Shown: positions 49,517 to 58,468 of the stretch, piece by piece
Position numbering within the stretch: the first letter of the stretch is position 1
How the letters are laid out: each line of letters starts with the position of its first letter
Origin: Burkholderiales bacterium
Lineage (GTDB): Bacteria; Pseudomonadota; Gammaproteobacteria; Burkholderiales; Burkholderiaceae_C
NCBI GenBank assembly: GCA_017302655.1
Contig: JAFLDE010000001.1
Span: 1-64,000, forward strand
Direction: 5' to 3'
DNA: 64,000 bases
Notes under the pieces: model-generated
Seen by the model: the letters and a program-made list of their open reading frames with translations, nothing else
What the model was told of the DNA's origin: nothing
Database searches by the model: none
Position numbers and translations under genes: made by a program

Positions 49517-51850
49517 TCAACGCGGCGCTGAGGTGGGGTCGCCGGCCGCAGGCGGTTGCAAGGCCAGCAGGTCCGAGGCCGCGTCGGATGGGCTGCTCGC
49601 GGCTTCGCCGGGCGGGGGCAGGCCGATGCGCTGGATGGCCAGTTCGCCGGTGAGTTCCTCGTAGAACCACTGGCCCTCGATGTCGACCACGCCATCGGGT
49701 GGCTCCAGGGTCGTGAGGGGCTGACCCGCCAGGGCCACCTTCATGGCCGAAGCCCACACCGGTAGGGCCAGGCCGCCACCGGTTTCCCGCGAACCCAGGC
49801 TGCGCGGCTGCGGATAGCCGATCCACACCACGCCGACACGCGTGGGATGGAAACCGGCAAACCAGGCGTCCACCGCGTCGTTCGTGGTGCCGGTCTTGCC
49901 GTACAGATCCCAGCGATTCAGCAGTGCGCTGCCGCTCGCACCCGTGCCTTCGCGCATCACGGCAGAAAGCAACTGATTGGTCATGAAGGCGTTGCGTTCG
50001 CTGATGGCACGCCGGCCTTCACCCGGCGCTTCCGCCTGGAACAGCACCTGGCCGGATGGGTCGCGAATGCGCTCGATCAGCCAGGTGGGTTGCGCCACGC
50101 CGCGGTTGGCGAACACGGCGTAGGCACCGGCCATCTGCATCGGCGTCACCGCGCCGCTGCCCAAGGCCACCGTCATGTCCTTGGGCTGTCGCTCGATCTC
50201 CAGGCCGAACTGCGCGACCCATTGCCGCACCGCCTGCACCCCGATCAGCTCGACGAGCCGGATGGAGACCATGTTCTTCGAGCGGGCGATGGCCTGGCGC
50301 AGGGTGAGCATCTCCTCGTAGGTGTCGTCGTAGTTCTTCGGCGCCCAGTCGCCCATCTCGAAGGGTTGGTCGCTCACCAAAGTGCCGCTCCAGCCACCGC
50401 GCTCGATGAGGGCCGAGTAGATGAAGGGCTTGAACGAAGAGCCTGGCTGACGGTAAGCCTGGGTGACGTGGTTGAACTGGCCGCGTGCGAAGTCGAAGCC
50501 CCCCACCAAGGCGCGAATGGCCCCGGTGCGCGGGTCCAGCGTGACCACGGCCCCTTCGGCCTGCGGCGCCTGCGACACCGCCCAGCGCGGCTTCTCGGCC
50601 GTGCCGGCGTTCAGCAGGCGCAGCAGGCTGCCGCGCTGCACGGGCTTCTCGGCGCCGGGCTTGAGCCAGCGCGCCAAGGGGCGCAGCGCTTCGGCCTTGA
50701 GCAGCAGCTCCTCGCCATCGGCCAGCAGCAGGGCAAGCTCGGTGGGAGAGGCGCGCAGCACCAGGGCGGCGCGCAACTCGCCGAGGTCGGGGTGGCGGTC
50801 AAAGGCGCGGTCGATGGCGACATCGAGCGCCGCCCCTTCCTGGGTCGGCAGCTCGAACTGCGCCTCCGGCCCGCGAAAGGCCTGGCGGCGTTCCAGGTCG
50901 AAGAGGGCGCGTCGCAGCCCGGCCTGGGCGGCGCGCTGCTCCTCGGCCAACAGCGTGGTGCTGACTTCCAGGCCCCGCTCGTAGGCCTCTTCGCCGAAGC
51001 GTTCGACCACCTGGGCACGAACCATCTCGGCCACATGGTCGGCGATCGAGCTCATGCGCTTGGGGCGGCGGATGCTCAGCGGCGTCTGCTTGGCCGCTTC
51101 GGCTTCGTCTGCGCTGAGTTGGCCGGCCGAGACCATCATGCCCAGCACCACCGCCTGGCGCTTCTTGGCGCGAGCCAGGTTGGACACCGGATTCACGCGC
51201 ACTGGGTCCTTGGGCAGACCCACCAGCATGGCGATCTCGGCCGTGTTGAGTTGCTGCAGCTCCTTGCCGAAGTAGCGCTCGGCAGCGGCTCCGAAGCCGT
51301 AGGCGCGGTTGCCCATGAAGATCTGGTTCATGTAGATCTCAAGGATCTGCTGCTTGCTCAGCTCGCGCTCGATCTTCAGCGAGAGCAACAGCTCCACGAA
51401 TTTGCGGCTCCACAGCTGCTGCTTGGTCAGAAAGGTGTCGCGCGCCAGTTGCTGGGTGATGGTGGAGGCACCATGACGCGGCCCCGAGTGCGTGAGGTTG
51501 CGCCACAGCGCGCGCAAGATGCCGCTCACGTCCACGCCAGGGTGCACCCAGAAGTCCCGGTCTTCCACGGCGAGCAAGGCGTCGCGCAGCGCGGGCGGGA
51601 TCTCGTCCAGCGGCACGAAGCGGCGACGCTCGGTGCCGAACTCGCCGATCAGCACCCCGTCGCTGGTGAGAATGCGCAGCGGCTCCTTGGGCTGGTAGTC
51701 GGTGAGGCGCTCCAGGCTGGGCAGCTGCTGCCAAGTGGCCGCGGCGGCAATGCCGAGCACCGCCAGCGGCACCAGCAGCAGCACGGCAGCGGCCAGCAAC
51801 AAGCCGCGCCAGCGGCGCCGAGCGAGAAGGGGATTCGGGGCGCCGTCCAT
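49517..51850 (-). CDS. Penicillin-binding protein 1A-type peptidoglycan synthase
   Basis: A 777-residue bifunctional class A PBP. One N-terminal span (about 14-36), then the glycosyltransferase domain with EDRDFWVHPGVD, HGASTITQQLARD and RKFVELLLSLKIE. The transpeptidase domain has the SxxK motif SSFKP, SKN (ARSKNMVS) and KTGTT. The middle region between them is shorter than in E. coli PBP1A. It polymerises and cross-links peptidoglycan in the periplasm. Divergent from the exonuclease I gene, 26 bases apart. Confidence 0.93.
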   Translation of the reverse strand: MDGAPNPLLARRRWRGLLLAAAVLLLVPLAVLGIAAAATWQQLPSLERLTDYQPKEPLRILTSDGVLIGEFGTERRRFVPLDEIPPALRDALLAVEDRDFWVHPGVDVSGILRALWRNLTHSGPRHGASTITQQLARDTFLTKQQLWSRKFVELLLSLKIERELSKQQILEIYMNQIFMGNRAYGFGAAAERYFGKELQQLNTAEIAMLVGLPKDPVRVNPVSNLARAKKRQAVVLGMMVSAGQLSADEAEAAKQTPLSIRRPKRMSSIADHVAEMVRAQVVERFGEEAYERGLEVSTTLLAEEQRAAQAGLRRALFDLERRQAFRGPEAQFELPTQEGAALDVAIDRAFDRHPDLGELRAALVLRASPTELALLLADGEELLLKAEALRPLARWLKPGAEKPVQRGSLLRLLNAGTAEKPRWAVSQAPQAEGAVVTLDPRTGAIRALVGGFDFARGQFNHVTQAYRQPGSSFKPFIYSALIERGGWSGTLVSDQPFEMGDWAPKNYDDTYEEMLTLRQAIARSKNMVSIRLVELIGVQAVRQWVAQFGLEIERQPKDMTVALGSGAVTPMQMAGAYAVFANRGVAQPTWLIERIRDPSGQVLFQAEAPGEGRRAISERNAFMTNQLLSAVMREGTGASGSALLNRWDLYGKTGTTNDAVDAWFAGFHPTRVGVVWIGYPQPRSLGSRETGGGLALPVWASAMKVALAGQPLTTLEPPDGVVDIEGQWFYEELTGELAIQRIGLPPPGEAASSPSDAASDLLALQPPAAGDPTSAPR

Positions 51851-51864
51851 GCTGGGGCGGCGAT

Positions 51865-51870
51865 TATGCT
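51865..51870 (+). promoter_or_regulatory. Putative -10 box, leaderless start of sbcB
   Basis: TATGCT ends six bases before the GTG start of exonuclease I in the 26-base divergent gap. No SD is visible between them. Confidence 0.3.
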
Positions 51871-51876
51871 GAGCTC

Positions 51877-53334
51877 GTGAGTGAATTCAGCTTCTTCTGG
51901 CACGACTACGAAACCTTCGGTCGTTCGGCCCGTTTCGACCGGCCCTCGCAGTTCGCCGGCATCCGCACCGATGCCGCGCTGAACGAGATCGGCGAGCCTT
52001 TGATGGTCTATTGCCGACCCGACCCGGAGCTGCTGCCCGAGCCCGAGGCGGTCCTGCTGACCGGCATCCTGCCGCAGACCTGCGAGCAGTACGGCTTGCC
52101 CGAACCGGCCTTTGCCGCCGCCATCGAGCGCGAGCTGGCCGTGCCGGGCACGGTGGGCGTGGGCTACAACACCCTGCGCTTCGACGATGAATTCACCCGT
52201 CACCTGCTCTGGCGCAATCTTTACGACCCCTACGCCCGCGAGTGGCAGAACGGCTGTGGCCGCTGGGACCTGCTCGACCTGGTGCGTGCCGCCTATGCGC
52301 TGCGGCCAGAAGGCGTCGAGTGGCCGCTGGGTGAGGACGGGCGCACCAGCTTCAAGCTGGAGCGACTGAGTGCCGCCAACGGCCTGGCCCATGAAGCCGC
52401 GCACGATGCGCTGTCCGATGTGCGCGCCACCATCGCGCTGGCGCGCCTGCTGCGCCGGGTGCAACCCCGGCTCCTCGATTTCGCGCTGAAGCTGCGTCGC
52501 AAGGACGCGGTGTGGGCCGAGATCGGCAGCGAGCCGCGGCCGTTTCTCCACGTGTCAGGGCGCTACGGCGTTGAGCAAGGTTGCGTGGCGGTGGTGTGGC
52601 CGCTGGGCATGCACCCGCGCAACAAGAACGAGCTCATCGTCTGGGATTTGCGAGCGGATCCGGCGGAGCTGTTCGATCTGCGCCCCGAAGCCATTCGTGC
52701 GCGACTCTTCGTGGCGACGGCAGACCTTCCGGAAGGCCAGGCCCGGTTGCCGATCAAGACCATCCACGTCAACAAGTCGCCCTTTGTGTGCGCCAGCCTG
52801 CAGACCTTGAGCCCACAGCAGGCCGAACGCTGGGGCATCCAGGCCGAGCGCACCCAGGTTCACGCGCAGCGGCTCGCTGCGCAGGGCCGGCACCTGGATG
52901 GACTGTGGACCGATGTCTTCGCTGCTCCGGTCTCCCATCCCGTGCAGGCCGATGCGGATCTGTACGGTGGTTTTGTCGGAGATGCCGACCGTCGCCTCCT
53001 CACTCAGCTGCGCGGCATGGACGCCCAGCAACTGGCGGCACGCGTGCACGAAGGCCGGGTGAGTTTCCAAGACACCAGGCTCGATGAATTGCTGTGGCTC
53101 TACCGCGCCCGCCATCAACCCGAGGCGCTGAGTGACGCGGAGCAGCGACGCTGGCTGCGCGAGCGCGCCGTGCGATTGCACCAATCGGGCCGCGTGACCC
53201 TGGCGGCTTACCTGGACCGCCTGGACGCCCTGCAGGAAGCGCATGCCGACGACGAGGCCGCGCAGGCCATGCTGGGAAGTCTGGCCGACTGGGTGGAGCA
53301 GATCGCACCACCGCATCCCGAGGAGATCGATTGA
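51877..53334 (+). CDS. sbcB: Exodeoxyribonuclease I
   Basis: A 485-residue 3'-5' single-strand DNA exonuclease of the DEDDh family. Exo motifs: FFWHDYETFGRS (Asp10, Glu12), GVGYNTLRFDDEF, and AHDALSDVRATIALARLL (the His/Asp pair). The SH3-like and C-terminal helical domains follow, with the conserved HVNKSPFV stretch. The start is GTG, apparently leaderless. Confidence 0.95.
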   Translation: MSEFSFFWHDYETFGRSARFDRPSQFAGIRTDAALNEIGEPLMVYCRPDPELLPEPEAVLLTGILPQTCEQYGLPEPAFAAAIERELAVPGTVGVGYNTLRFDDEFTRHLLWRNLYDPYAREWQNGCGRWDLLDLVRAAYALRPEGVEWPLGEDGRTSFKLERLSAANGLAHEAAHDALSDVRATIALARLLRRVQPRLLDFALKLRRKDAVWAEIGSEPRPFLHVSGRYGVEQGCVAVVWPLGMHPRNKNELIVWDLRADPAELFDLRPEAIRARLFVATADLPEGQARLPIKTIHVNKSPFVCASLQTLSPQQAERWGIQAERTQVHAQRLAAQGRHLDGLWTDVFAAPVSHPVQADADLYGGFVGDADRRLLTQLRGMDAQQLAARVHEGRVSFQDTRLDELLWLYRARHQPEALSDAEQRRWLRERAVRLHQSGRVTLAAYLDRLDALQEAHADDEAAQAMLGSLADWVEQIAPPHPEEID

Positions 53335-53422
53335 TCGATCATTGCGCCGGCTCCGGATTGCTGCGGATTGCCCGAACGCCGACTTCGCCGATGATCCGGC
53401 CAACGCCCACGAGGAGCCGCCC

Positions 53423-54325
53423 ATGAGCACCCAAGATGCCAACCGCCTGCAAGCGCTGATGCAGCGCGCACCGCTGGCCGCTGCTTTCATTGCCGAAGGC
53501 CGCTTTACGCGGGTTAGCGAACCCTTCAATCACTTGTTCGGTCATCTCGAGGACAGCGAACTCAGCGAGGCGCCGACCCGGTCGGTGTTCGTGTCCGATG
53601 CGGCCCATTCGGGCTGCAGCGAGCGCTTACGCAGCAGCTTTCAGTCCGGTCAGCCGGTCGATGAGGAGGTGGAACTGGTGCGACGCGACGGGTCGCGTTT
53701 CTGGGGGCGTCTGCAGGCATCGCCGGTCGATTGGCAGCAGCCTCAGGCCGAAGCGCTTTGGGTCCTGAGCGACGTTACCGCCGCCCGGGCCGCTCGCCTT
53801 GCGCCCACCTGGACCGCTAAGCATGACCCGGTCACCGAATTGTCGAATCGGCGTGAGTTTGAGCGCCGGTTGGCTGAGCATGTCGGAAGCCGCCGCAACG
53901 AGCCGGTGTCGGTGCTCTGGCTTGACCTGGATCGGTTTGGGGACATCGTCACCGGCATGGGAGGCGAGACGGCCGATCATTTCCTCTACGGCATCGGCCA
54001 GCTCTTGCAAACCAAGGTGCGGGCCTCGGATACCGTAGCTCGGATCGAGCATGACCGTTTTTCGGTGCTGCTGCCTGATTGCGACCAGCACTATGCCGAG
54101 ATCGTGGCTGAAAAGATCCGCAGCAGCATCAGCGGTTATCGCCTGCGTTGGGGCCTCCACCGGGCGCGGGTCAAGGCCAGCGTCGGTGTGGTGTTGTTGC
54201 AGCACAGTCTGGAAACACCCGACGCGGTGCTGGCTGCTGCCACCCTCGCCTGCGGCGAAGCCAAGGCAGCCGGTGGTGACTGTGTGCGGGTATTTGTCTC
54301 GGCAGTTGAACCTTCGATGGGCTGA
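53423..54325 (+). CDS. PAS protein with degenerate GGDEF domain
   Basis: A 300-residue cytoplasmic protein. PAS domain about 8-125 (APLAAAFIAEGRFTRVSEPFNHLFG...DGSRFWGRLQASPV...LWVLSDVTA), then a GGDEF fold from 133 (HDPVTELSNRREFERRL). The signature GGDEF is replaced by EHDRF (residues 209-213, in VARIEHDRFSVLLP), so diguanylate cyclase activity is not expected. SD GAGGAG precedes the ATG. It stands 53 bases before the flagellar-rod-like gene. Confidence 0.88.
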   Translation: MSTQDANRLQALMQRAPLAAAFIAEGRFTRVSEPFNHLFGHLEDSELSEAPTRSVFVSDAAHSGCSERLRSSFQSGQPVDEEVELVRRDGSRFWGRLQASPVDWQQPQAEALWVLSDVTAARAARLAPTWTAKHDPVTELSNRREFERRLAEHVGSRRNEPVSVLWLDLDRFGDIVTGMGGETADHFLYGIGQLLQTKVRASDTVARIEHDRFSVLLPDCDQHYAEIVAEKIRSSISGYRLRWGLHRARVKASVGVVLLQHSLETPDAVLAAATLACGEAKAAGGDCVRVFVSAVEPSMG

Positions 54326-54378
54326 CGGCTGATCCAACGCCGATACTTGAGGCATGAGCAGCATTCGCTTGCACCGTC

Positions 54379-54675
54379 ATGGCCGTTGAACTGTCCACCG
54401 CACTGGCCGGTTTGGCGACCGCGCAGGAACGTCTGCGTGCCTCGGCCAACAACCTGGCTTTGGCCACGGTCAAGTTGCAGCGCAGTGACGACGCTGGCAA
54501 GTCGCCGCCGCGGGATGCGAGCGTGCGCACCGAGTTTGAGCTGACCCAGGCCGATCCGGACCTTGCCCGCAACTTGGTTGAGCAACGCAGTGCAGCCTAT
54601 CAGTTCGTGGCCAATCTTCGCGTGTTGCAGACCCAGCTTCGGCTATCCGGTGTGATGCTCGACGTCTACGTCTGA
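54379..54675 (+). CDS. Miniature flagellar basal-body-rod-like protein
   Basis: A 98-residue protein that looks like the two ends of a flagellar rod/hook-family protein (FlgB/FlgC type) with the core missing. Residues 1-30 (STALAGLATAQERLRASANNLA) match the N-terminal rod helix, which usually reads AQ.R....SNNLAN. Residues 57-98 (LARNLVEQRSAAYQFVANLRVLQT, then GVMLDVYV) match the C-terminal rod helix. No signal peptide. It is flanked by two degenerate GGDEF genes on the same strand. The likeness is by eye and covers short helices only. Confidence 0.6.
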   Translation: MAVELSTALAGLATAQERLRASANNLALATVKLQRSDDAGKSPPRDASVRTEFELTQADPDLARNLVEQRSAAYQFVANLRVLQTQLRLSGVMLDVYV

Positions 54676-54768
54676 GAACCCCTGAACAGGGGGTGAGTTT
54701 CACCCCACGTGACGATGCGCACTGTTGGCGCACCCCCCTACAGTCCGGTGAGCGACGGACTCCCATCG

Positions 54769-55740
54769 ATGAACGAATCGCAACTTCCCGGCCTGCCCGC
54801 ACTCGGTGGCGAGCAAGTCGCTGAACGTCTGGTCCAGGCTCTTGAAGCCCTGGGCGCAGGCGTGGCCGTGAAATCCATCGTCGACGGAACGTATCTGCGC
54901 GCGTCACCTGCTCTGGACCGCCTGTTCGAGCGAAGCGAATCGACGCTGGTCGGTTCCAACGATGGCGAACTGATGCGACCTGATGAGGTGCAGGCCATGC
55001 GCCGAGTCGAATTGCAGGTGATGCAGACGGGTGGGGTGATGCACAGCGAGCATCGTCTCGACCTGGGCGGCAAGCGACGCGAGTTTGCGGTGGTGCGCGC
55101 CGCGCTCGATGACAAGCAGCTGCTCTCGGCTTGGTTGGAAAGAACGCAGGAGCGCCAACGCGAGGTGCATCTTCAGAGAGCACTGGCCCAGATCGAGCAA
55201 CTGCAGCAGGAAGTTGAGTTGCTCCGGCGCGATGCCCAGAAGGGCACTGGCCGGGACGAGTTGACCGGGCTTCAGCAACTCGGCCTCTTCAATGAATTGT
55301 TGGAACGCGAGATCGACTTGTCCACCCGCGAGCACCGCGAGTTCTCGCTGGTGCTGATGGCCCTGGATTTGCCTGAAGGCCTGGAAGAGGCGCCGCAGCA
55401 GCGACTCACGGAGGCTCTGGGGAGGCTGTTGCGTGCCAACACCCGCGCCATGGACGCGGCCAGCCACGTCAGCACCAATCTGTTTGCCGTGCTGCTGTCG
55501 GGCGTTGGCTTGGCCACCGCGCATGCTCGGATGGAGCAGTTCCGCCGCCAGTGCGCCCAGCAGATCGTGCCCTTCGAGGGACGAGACCTCGGGTTGTCGG
55601 TGTCGCTCGGAGTCGCGAGCTTTCCGCATAGCGCTGGCAACCACGCCGAACTGCTCGAGGCTGCGCAGCAGTCGCTCCGCCACGCCCAGCGGCGTGGCGG
55701 CAATCAAGTCTGCCTGGCGTCGATCTCGCTTGGCACCTGA
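54769..55740 (+). CDS. PAS-like/coiled-coil protein with degenerate GGDEF domain
   Basis: A 323-residue protein starting MNESQLPGLPAL. Residues about 20-125 are PAS-like, 126-158 a coiled coil (ERQREVHLQRALAQIEQLQQ), and 160-323 a GGDEF fold (RDELTGLQQLGLFNELL...LSVSLGVASFP). GGDEF itself is replaced by STNLF (residues 235-239), so it should not make c-di-GMP. The architecture mirrors that of the gene upstream. An in-frame start at 54709 would add 20 residues that look unconserved. Confidence 0.85.
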   Translation: MNESQLPGLPALGGEQVAERLVQALEALGAGVAVKSIVDGTYLRASPALDRLFERSESTLVGSNDGELMRPDEVQAMRRVELQVMQTGGVMHSEHRLDLGGKRREFAVVRAALDDKQLLSAWLERTQERQREVHLQRALAQIEQLQQEVELLRRDAQKGTGRDELTGLQQLGLFNELLEREIDLSTREHREFSLVLMALDLPEGLEEAPQQRLTEALGRLLRANTRAMDAASHVSTNLFAVLLSGVGLATAHARMEQFRRQCAQQIVPFEGRDLGLSVSLGVASFPHSAGNHAELLEAAQQSLRHAQRRGGNQVCLASISLGT

Positions 55741-55742
55741 GA

Positions 55743-56552
55743 TCAGGTGCTCAGCGCTTTGTAGGCCATGTAGGCCGCCAGACCCATCAACAGAAGGGCG
55801 AAGGTTTTCTTCAGTTGCGCCACGGGCAGCGCATGGGCAGCTCGGGCTCCCCAAGGCGCCATCAGCACCGTGATCGGAATCAGGACCGCCAACGCGGGCA
55901 GATACAGATAGCCCATGGCGCCGGGAAGGGCGGAGGGTAGGTTCCAGCCACCCACCACGTAGCCCAGGGTGTTTGCCAGCGCCACAGGCAACCCCAGCGC
56001 TGCACTGGTGGCCACCGCACGGTGTACTGGCACATTGCACCAGACCATGAAGGGCACGGCCAAGAAGCCGCCACCGGCCCCAACCAGCCCCGACAGCACC
56101 CCGAGAACCATACCGACACCACCAAGCACCAAGGGGCCAGGCAGGGTGCGATGGGGGTGCGGTTGACGGCCCCGCCACATCTGCCAGGCTGAGAAGCCGA
56201 CGAAGGCAGCGAAAACGCCGGCCAGCACCTGCCCCTTGAGCAGGCCGAAGAGCGCAGCGCCTGATAGCAGCCCTCCCAGCAACACGCCGGGCGAAAACCC
56301 TCGCACCAAGCCCCAGTCCACGGCACCACGGGAGTGGTGTGCGCGTGTTGAGCTGGCGGCAGTGGCGACGATGCAAGCCATGGAGGTGGCGATGGCCATC
56401 TTCACGGCCAGCGCAGAGGGCACGCCTTGCGCGCCGAGCATGGCGGTGAGGAAGGGCACCATCAGCATGCCTCCGCCGATGCCCAGCAGACCAGCCAGAA
56501 AACCGCTGGTGAGGCCGAGAGCCAGGAGTTGAACCGCGAGCAGCAGGCTCAT
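55743..56552 (-). CDS. TauE/SafE-family permease
   Basis: A 269-residue membrane protein with about eight segments in two halves. Each half begins with the family's glycine motif: GLLGIGGGMLMVPF and GLVGAGGGFLAVPF. Members export sulfite, sulfoacetate or related anions; the substrate here is unknown. The ATG overlaps the EVE gene stop (ATGA). Confidence 0.88.
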   Translation of the reverse strand: MSLLLAVQLLALGLTSGFLAGLLGIGGGMLMVPFLTAMLGAQGVPSALAVKMAIATSMACIVATAASSTRAHHSRGAVDWGLVRGFSPGVLLGGLLSGAALFGLLKGQVLAGVFAAFVGFSAWQMWRGRQPHPHRTLPGPLVLGGVGMVLGVLSGLVGAGGGFLAVPFMVWCNVPVHRAVATSAALGLPVALANTLGYVVGGWNLPSALPGAMGYLYLPALAVLIPITVLMAPWGARAAHALPVAQLKKTFALLLMGLAAYMAYKALST

Positions 56553-57013
56553 GTCGCCACGCCCATCAGCGTCGCAATCAGGCGCCATTCCTCATCCGAT
56601 ACAGGAGTGATGGAAAGTCGGCTACCGCGCTGCAGCAGTTGCATCTCCGACAAGGCGGTCACCGTGCGCAGTCGGCTCAAGCTGAGCAAAGGTGTCTTGG
56701 CGATGAAGCGCACGTCCACCAGCACCCACCGAGGTTTCTCGCGCGGGCTGCGCACGTCGAAATAGGGCGACGCCGGATCGAATTGGGTGGGATCGGGGTA
56801 GGGGGCCGAACAAACCTCGGCCAAGCCGGCGATGCCTGGCTCGGCGCAGGAGGAGTGATAGAACAGAACCCGATCACCCAGCCTCATGCGGTCGCGCATG
56901 AAGTTGCGGGCCTGGTAGTTGCGCACGCCAGTCCATGGCAGACGCTGCTGGCGCTGCAAGTCATCAATCGAGGCCTCGTCCGGCTCCGACTTCATCAGCC
57001 AAGTCGCGGTCAT
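56549..57013 (-). CDS. EVE-domain protein
   Basis: A 154-residue PUA-like protein. WLMKSEPDEASIDDL, WTGVRNYQARNFMRDRMRLGDRVLFYHS and PHFDV-like YFDVRSPREKPRW are the EVE signature. EVE domains bind modified bases (for example 5-methylcytosine derivatives) in DNA or RNA. Stand-alone copies are common in proteobacteria, usually of unknown role. It lies downstream of 6S RNA on the same strand and is coupled to the TauE/SafE gene. Confidence 0.9.
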   Translation of the reverse strand: MTATWLMKSEPDEASIDDLQRQQRLPWTGVRNYQARNFMRDRMRLGDRVLFYHSSCAEPGIAGLAEVCSAPYPDPTQFDPASPYFDVRSPREKPRWVLVDVRFIAKTPLLSLSRLRTVTALSEMQLLQRGSRLSITPVSDEEWRLIATLMGVAT

Positions 57014-57074
57014 GGTGGAAGCGCTAGGCCCACTTTGGGTCAGGGTGGATTCGGCTTCGCCGGTCCACTCGTAT

Positions 57075-57090
57075 CGCCCTCTGGGGGGCG
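57075..57090. repeat. G/C palindrome between 6S RNA and the EVE gene
   Basis: CGCCCTCTGGGGGGCG folds on itself over seven pairs, including one G-T. It resembles the palindrome CCACCCCCCAGGGGGG between cysM and the Nudix gene. It may be a member of a dispersed REP-like family, or act as the end of the 6S transcript. Confidence 0.4.
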
Positions 57091-57118
57091 CGCAGTGCGT
57101 ACAGGGAGCCAGTTAGTT

Positions 57119-57287
57119 GTCCATCGCTTGCCGCGGGCCGCCTTCCTGAACCTGGGGTTCAGGTGGGCGAGGTCAGCGAGGCTTCGGGTTCATCTGACGC
57201 GAGACGATCACGCCCACCAAGCATTTCCAAGCCCGGGCTCAATGAGCATTGGTCCAAGGAAATAAAGCCCGCTAGCAAGCGACGGAC
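57119..57287 (-). ncRNA. ssrS: 6S RNA
   Basis: On the minus strand, directly behind zapA, CCGTCGCTTGC pairs with GCAAGCGATGG to close a long hairpin of about 170 nt. GCGGGC then pairs with GCCCGC, as in the 6S closing stem. The 3' half contains CACCTGAACCCCAGGTTCAGG, very like the E. coli hairpin CACCUUGAACCAAGGGUUCAAG, followed by GGCCCGCGGC. A large mostly unpaired centre and the zapA synteny complete the case. 6S RNA binds sigma-70 RNA polymerase in stationary phase. Ends are approximate. Confidence 0.87.
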
Positions 57288-57299
57288 GTCGTGATTCTG

Positions 57300-57608
57300 T
57301 CAGAGCAAATTGCCGTCTGCGGCCAGCGCGCGGTCGAGACGGGCAATGAGCTCGCCGATCTCGGGAGCAGACTCGTCGGAGCGGTCGCTGCTGGCATCGG
57401 CGGCTGAGGGGCCTTGCGCCAATTGGTAGGCGAGGTTCAGTGCAGCCAGCACGGCAATGCGCTCACGAGCACGCACCCGACCCGCGTCGCGAATGGCGCA
57501 CATCTCCTGGTCCACTTGCGCCACGGCCTGGGTCAGCAGCGACTCGCCGCCGGGCGGGCAGGCCAGCAAATAGCTTTGCCCCATGATGGTGACTTCGAGC
57601 TGGTTCAT
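57300..57608 (-). CDS. zapA: Cell division protein ZapA
   Basis: A 102-residue protein that bundles FtsZ filaments. MNQLEVTIMGQSYLLACPPGGESLLTQAVAQVD is the ZapA globular head, and ARERIAVLAALNLAYQLAQ the start of the coiled coil. Position between the zapB-like gene and 6S RNA is standard for the order. Confidence 0.93.
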   Translation of the reverse strand: MNQLEVTIMGQSYLLACPPGGESLLTQAVAQVDQEMCAIRDAGRVRARERIAVLAALNLAYQLAQGPSAADASSDRSDESAPEIGELIARLDRALAADGNLL

Positions 57609-57624
57609 GCCGGCAACGCCCCTT

Positions 57625-57831
57625 TCACGCGGAACCGCTGCCGTCCACCGGCAGTCGTTGGATCAGGGTATCGATGCGCTGGCGCGCCGCAGCCAATCGC
57701 GAGCGAAGGCTGTCCCGCTCCTGCGTGATGGCACTCAATTGCTCGCTGAGCAATGCATTGGTGCGTTGAAGCTCGTCGTGGCGCACAAGCAGGCGTTCCA
57801 CGCGCTGCAGCAGGTCATTGATGGAGGGCAT
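57625..57831 (-). CDS. ZapB-like coiled-coil protein
   Basis: A 68-residue protein that is almost entirely coiled coil (LLQRVERLLVRHDELQRTNALLSEQLSAITQERDSL). It matches the short ZapB-like family that sits before zapA in betaproteobacteria. The ATG at 57831 (MPSINDLL) is chosen; the frame remains open upstream without conserved sequence. It likely works with ZapA at the division site (inference). Confidence 0.8.
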   Translation of the reverse strand: MPSINDLLQRVERLLVRHDELQRTNALLSEQLSAITQERDSLRSRLAAARQRIDTLIQRLPVDGSGSA

Positions 57832-57844
57832 GTCGGCGCGCAGT

Positions 57845-58468
57845 TTAGAGGCGCTGATCGCAGTTCGAGCGTACGGCACATCCCGCACAGTCTGGGCTGC
57901 GTGCCTTGCAGACGTAGCGTCCGTGCAGGATCAGCCAGTGGTGCGCATCGCGAAGGTAGCTGGGCGGCACGCGGGCGAGCAGGCCCTGCTCGACGGCCAG
58001 CGGCGTCTTCCCCAGGGCCAGCCCAGTCCGGTTGGCGACGCGAAAGATGTGCGTGTCCACCGCCATAGTGGGCTCGCCCCACACGACGTTGAGCACGACG
58101 TTGGCGGTCTTGCGGCCGACGCCCGGAAGGGCCTCCAGCGCTTCGCGCTCCCTAGGGACACGGCCGCCGTGCTGCTCAACAAGAATGCGGCAGGTCTGCA
58201 GCAGGTGTCGCGCCTTGTTGCGGAAGAGACCGAGGGTGCGGATGTGCTCGGCAATGCCGGCTTCGCCCAGAGCGAGCATCCGCTCGGGGGTGGGGGCCGT
58301 GGCGAAGAGGCGCCGCGTGGCCTTGTTGACCCCGACATCGGTGGCTTGGGCAGACAGCAGCACGGCGGCGAGGCACTCGAAGGGGCTGGCGAAGCTCAGC
58401 TCTGTGGCGGGCGCAGGGTTGGCCGCCTTCAATGTGGCGAAGAACTGCTCGACTTGCTGCGCGTTCAT
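57845..58468 (-). CDS. nth: Endonuclease III
   Basis: A 207-residue DNA glycosylase/AP lyase for oxidised pyrimidines. The helix-hairpin-helix is [14 protein letters not shown]; catalytic Lys120 and Asp138 (AVDTHIFRV) match E. coli Nth numbering. The C-terminal cluster loop is [17 protein letters not shown]. The ATG overlaps the rsxB stop (ATGA). Confidence 0.96.
   Translation of the reverse strand: MNAQQVEQFFATLKAANPAPATELSFASPFECLAAVLLSAQATDVGVNKATRRLFATAPTPERMLALGEAGIAEHIRTLGLFRNKARHLLQTCRILVEQHGGRVPREREALEALPGVGRKTANVVLNVVWGEPTMAVDTHIFRVANRTGLALGKTPLAVEQGLLARVPPSYLRDAHHWLILHGRYVCKARSPDCAGCAVRSNCDQRL

Noticed and set aside
49847..51880. 677-codon open frame on the plus strand
   Set aside because: Antisense shadow of the PBP1A gene, which has all penicillin-binding motifs.
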